This document shows positions 13,249-15,316 of a DNA stretch of 15,316 bases, one piece after another. A program made the position numbers and the translations under genes. The notes under the pieces are model-generated. The model did not search any database and was not told the DNA's origin. It saw only the letters and a program-made list of their open reading frames with translations. Every line of letters starts with the position of its first letter. Positions within the stretch are counted from its first letter, which is position 1. The DNA is from RUG11551 sp045586185 (lineage in GTDB: Bacteria > Planctomycetota > Planctomycetia > Pirellulales > Thermoguttaceae): positions 1 through 15,316 of the forward strand of contig JAZMZV010000034.1 of the NCBI GenBank assembly GCA_045586185.1, written 5' to 3'.

Positions 13249-13363
13249 GCAATAGGCAGCAGGCAATAGATAGTAGAGCGCTATTAGCCGCTAGCTATTA
13301 GCTAAGAGCTAGAAGCTAGAAGCTCCTAATTACGAATTCCGCATTACGAAATCCCAACTCCCA
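13249..13363 (+). repeat. three-part heptad array forming the leader of the UbiD-family gene
   Basis: Part 1: GGCAATA, GGCAGCA units (13249-13276). Part 2: GCTAGCT, ATTAGCT, AGAAGCT units (13290-13324). Part 3: ATTACGA, ATTCCGC, ATTACGA, AATCCCA, ACTCCCA (13329-13363), the last unit including the A of the start codon. Each part matches a family found elsewhere: part 1 at 4357 and 15236, part 2 at 4241-4356, part 3 at 7410. TAGCCGCTAGCT (13285-13296) is identical to the reverse complement of 4321-4332. Confidence 0.85.
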
Positions 13364-15219
13364 TGGCTTACAGAACGCTTCGCGAATGTGTTGACGATTT
13401 ACAAAAGTCTAACCAGTTAATCCGTATCGAACAAACGGTTAATCCGTATCTGGAGGCGTCGGCTATAGCTCGTCGCGTCTTTGAGGCGCGCGGAGCGGCG
13501 GTCTATTTTGCCTCTGTCAAAGGCTGCAAGTTCCCGATGGTCGCCAACCTGTTTGGTACAGAAGAACGTTTACGTTACATCTTTCGGGACACCTCCGCCG
13601 TTGTAGAAAGATTCGTTAAACTTGGCATTGACCCGTTGGCGATTGCGCGAAATTTATTCAGTTACGCCAATCCGTCGTCGCTTTTTGCCGCGTTTCACGC
13701 TAAACCAAAATACGTCGGGGCTGGAGCGATAACCAAAAACTCAACGTCCATTTCCGATCTTCCTCAGTTGGTCGGCTGGGCCAAGGACGGCGGAGCGTAT
13801 ATCACCTTGCCGTGCGTCTATTCAGAGGACCCGGACAGTCCCGGCATGCTGCACTCCAACCTCGGCTTTTATCGAATTCAGATTTCCGGCGGACAGTATC
13901 AGCAGGGCGGTCAAGTGGGCATGCACTATCATCTTCACCGCGGTCTGGGAATTCATCATCTCAAGGCGATTCGCCGTAAAGAAAAGCTGCCGGTCAACGT
14001 TTTTATTGGAGGTTCTCCAGCGATGGTTCTGGCGGCAATGGCGCCGCTGCCGGAAGGCGTGTCAGAACTTTCTCTTGCCGGCATGCTGGCAGGACGCCGC
14101 ATCCCGATGGTGCGTCAAAAAGAAGGTCCTGCCATCTACGCCGACGCTGATTTCTGCCTGAAAGGATATATCGAACCGAAAATCATGCTGCCGGAAGGAC
14201 CCTACGGCGACTGCATGGGCATGTATTCCGAAGCCCGACAGTTTCCTGTCATGCGGGTGGAATGCGTGTATCATCGTCCGCGCCCGATTTGGCCGTTTAC
14301 CGCTGTTGGTCGTCCGCCGCAGGAAAACGTCGTATTGAGAAAGTTCGTCCGAGAGCTTATCGGTCCGTCCGTCGCCCAAATGATTCCCGGCGTTAAAGCC
14401 GTTGCTCCGGTAGACGAAGCCGGCGGCGAGCCTCTGTTGTTGGCAATTGGGCGCGAAGGGTTTATGCCCTATTTCGGCGATCGTCAGCCGCGAGAACTGC
14501 TCACGCTTTCCAACGCGATTTTGGGAAACAACCAGCTTTCGATGGCAAAGTACCTCTTTATCGCCGCTCAGGAAGACGATCCAACGCTGACAGTCAACGA
14601 CGTCCGAGAATTCCTCAGACACGTTCTGGAACGCATTGACCTCAAACGCGATTTGCATTTCCAGACCAGAGCCAGTTTCGACAAGATTGATTACAGTGCC
14701 GTAGACGGTTTGAACAACAGTTCCAAGCTGGTCATTGCCGCTGCAGGCAAACCGATTCGCAAACTGCCAATGGGCATCGTTTCCGGCATGAATTTGCACG
14801 AAGGACTTGGATTTACCAATCCGCGCGTTTTCCTGCCAGGCATTTTGCTTGTCGATGGTCCCGTATATCAAAAAGACGCGACAGGAAAAGACAATTCAGT
14901 TGAAAGATTCTGCCAGTCGTTCCAGAGAAACGAACCGATTAATCAGTACCCGCTTATTGTCGTCGTTGATAAAGGCTCGTCCGCAGGCGCGAATTTGCGT
15001 AACTTCCTCTGGACGACGTTTACTAAAACCGATCCCGCGTCAGACGTTTACGGCATAGAGTCGTTTATAAACGGAAAGCATTGGGGCAGCAACGGCTCGC
15101 TGGTTATCGACGCCAGAAACAAGCCCTTCTATCCGGAATCGCTGGAAGATCCGCCCGAGGTTGTCAAAGCCGTTGAAGCGCTTGCCGTTAAAGGCATGCC
15201 GCTGTACGGAATCATCTAG
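13363..15219 (+). CDS. UbiD-family prenylated-FMN-dependent decarboxylase
   Basis: Protein of 618 aa, in the longer UbiD subgroup (E. coli UbiD is about 500). These enzymes reversibly (de)carboxylate aromatic or unsaturated acids with prFMN made by UbiX; no ubiX is in this window. Metal and cofactor residues are visible: NLGFYR (Asn166, Arg171), MHYHLHRG (His190/His192), PEGVSELSLAG (Glu235). The catalytic acid motif is EGPYGD (Glu278, Asp283), fitting the family R-E-(D/E) triad. The C-terminal extension includes SSAGANLRNFLWTTF and a GSNGSLVIDAR segment. Planctomycetes use menaquinone, so a role in menaquinone synthesis is plausible but unproven; degradation of an aromatic acid is possible too, hence no symbol. 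The ATG at 13363 directly abuts a repeat array and lacks a Shine-Dalgarno. Confidence 0.9.
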   Translation: MAYRTLRECVDDLQKSNQLIRIEQTVNPYLEASAIARRVFEARGAAVYFASVKGCKFPMVANLFGTEERLRYIFRDTSAVVERFVKLGIDPLAIARNLFSYANPSSLFAAFHAKPKYVGAGAITKNSTSISDLPQLVGWAKDGGAYITLPCVYSEDPDSPGMLHSNLGFYRIQISGGQYQQGGQVGMHYHLHRGLGIHHLKAIRRKEKLPVNVFIGGSPAMVLAAMAPLPEGVSELSLAGMLAGRRIPMVRQKEGPAIYADADFCLKGYIEPKIMLPEGPYGDCMGMYSEARQFPVMRVECVYHRPRPIWPFTAVGRPPQENVVLRKFVRELIGPSVAQMIPGVKAVAPVDEAGGEPLLLAIGREGFMPYFGDRQPRELLTLSNAILGNNQLSMAKYLFIAAQEDDPTLTVNDVREFLRHVLERIDLKRDLHFQTRASFDKIDYSAVDGLNNSSKLVIAAAGKPIRKLPMGIVSGMNLHEGLGFTNPRVFLPGILLVDGPVYQKDATGKDNSVERFCQSFQRNEPINQYPLIVVVDKGSSAGANLRNFLWTTFTKTDPASDVYGIESFINGKHWGSNGSLVIDARNKPFYPESLEDPPEVVKAVEALAVKGMPLYGII

Positions 15220-15234
15220 GCGAAATTTTAAAAA

Positions 15235-15275
15235 GACAATAGACAGTAGGGTATATTAAACTACTGCCTATTGTC
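15235..15275 (+). terminator. heptad-type hairpin after the UbiD-family gene
   Basis: GACAATAGACAGTAG (15235-15249) and CTACTGCCTATTGTC (15261-15275) are complementary at 14 of 15 positions around an 11-base loop. Both arms keep the 7-bp period (ACAATAG, ACAGTAG; CTATTGT, CTATTAC). It starts 16 bp after the stop. No T run follows, so it may protect the 3' end rather than terminate by itself. Confidence 0.55.
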
Positions 15276-15291
15276 TATTACCTATTGCTTC

Positions 15292-15309
15292 CGTGGGTTA
15301 AAACCCACG
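15292..15309. repeat. perfect palindrome at the window end
   Basis: CGTGGGTT-AA-AACCCACG has an 8-bp stem, extended after one bulge by CTT/AAG on the flanks. It may be a terminator for a gene beyond the window or a dispersed palindromic element; the sequence ends 7 bases later. Confidence 0.5.
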
Positions 15310-15316
15310 AAGTCGG

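Larger units (their letters stand above)
12998..13362. other. divergent intergenic region between glgC and the UbiD-family gene
   Basis: 365 bp with no gene. From the glgC side it holds a heptad hairpin in the glgC leader, a TATAAT promoter for glgC with a palindrome beside it, an AT-rich stretch, a TATAAT promoter for the UbiD-family gene, and a three-part heptad array making up that gene's 5' leader. Confidence 0.75.

Noticed and set aside
14185..14212. Asp283 in place of Glu in the UbiD EGPxGE motif as a lost catalytic residue
   Set aside because: The family triad accepts Asp or Glu at this position, so the enzyme is probably intact.
14062..14871. 269-aa open frame antisense to the UbiD-family gene
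   Set aside because: Lies wholly within a well-supported decarboxylase gene on the other strand and shows no recognisable domain; it is a codon-bias shadow.

Overview
The window reads as chromosomal DNA of a Gram-negative bacterium, most likely a Planctomycetota member (Pirellulales-like). This is inferred from three things: two ECF sigma/anti-sigma pairs whose anti-sigma proteins have planctomycete-style architecture (one joined to YfbK-type domains), start codons without Shine-Dalgarno sequences, and outer-membrane lipid genes (an LptF/G permease and an LpxL-like acyltransferase). Base composition is moderate, with AT-rich promoters. No rRNA, tRNA, CRISPR array, transposase or phage gene was seen.

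Layout. Plus strand, 0.27-2.6 kb: a ketoacyl-ACP synthase III homologue and an LptF/LptG-family permease, ending in a good intrinsic terminator. Minus strand, 7.3-2.65 kb: galM, a TGS-domain GTPase, an ECF sigma factor, and a membrane anti-sigma/YfbK-like protein that has lost its central VWA domain. Plus strand, 7.9-9.5 kb: a second ECF sigma factor and its membrane anti-sigma partner. Minus strand, 13.0-9.56 kb: glgC, an LpxL/HtrB-like acyltransferase and folP. Plus strand, 13.36-15.2 kb: a UbiD-family decarboxylase.

The genes are mostly housekeeping: fatty acid and lipid A supply and export, galactose and glycogen metabolism, folate, probable quinone decarboxylation, and envelope-type signalling. 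The intergenic DNA is the unusual part. From 4.2 kb onward nearly every gap contains degenerate tandem repeats with an exact 7-bp period. They are usually arranged as purine-rich heptads followed by complementary pyrimidine-rich heptads, so they can fold into long hairpins. Heptad motifs differ between sites, but the same families recur kilobases apart, and several loops share a GCAAGCG core. The elements run into the genes: they supply stop codons (ECF sigma, galM, lpxL-like), reach the ubiD start codon, form a bidirectional terminator, and lie in frame inside folP. A separate 53-55 bp sequence is present once between genes (4979-5033) and once, inverted, inside folP (9900-9952).

The best candidates for something undescribed are this family of heptad hairpin elements, the related folP insertion, and the VWA-less YfbK-like anti-sigma protein.
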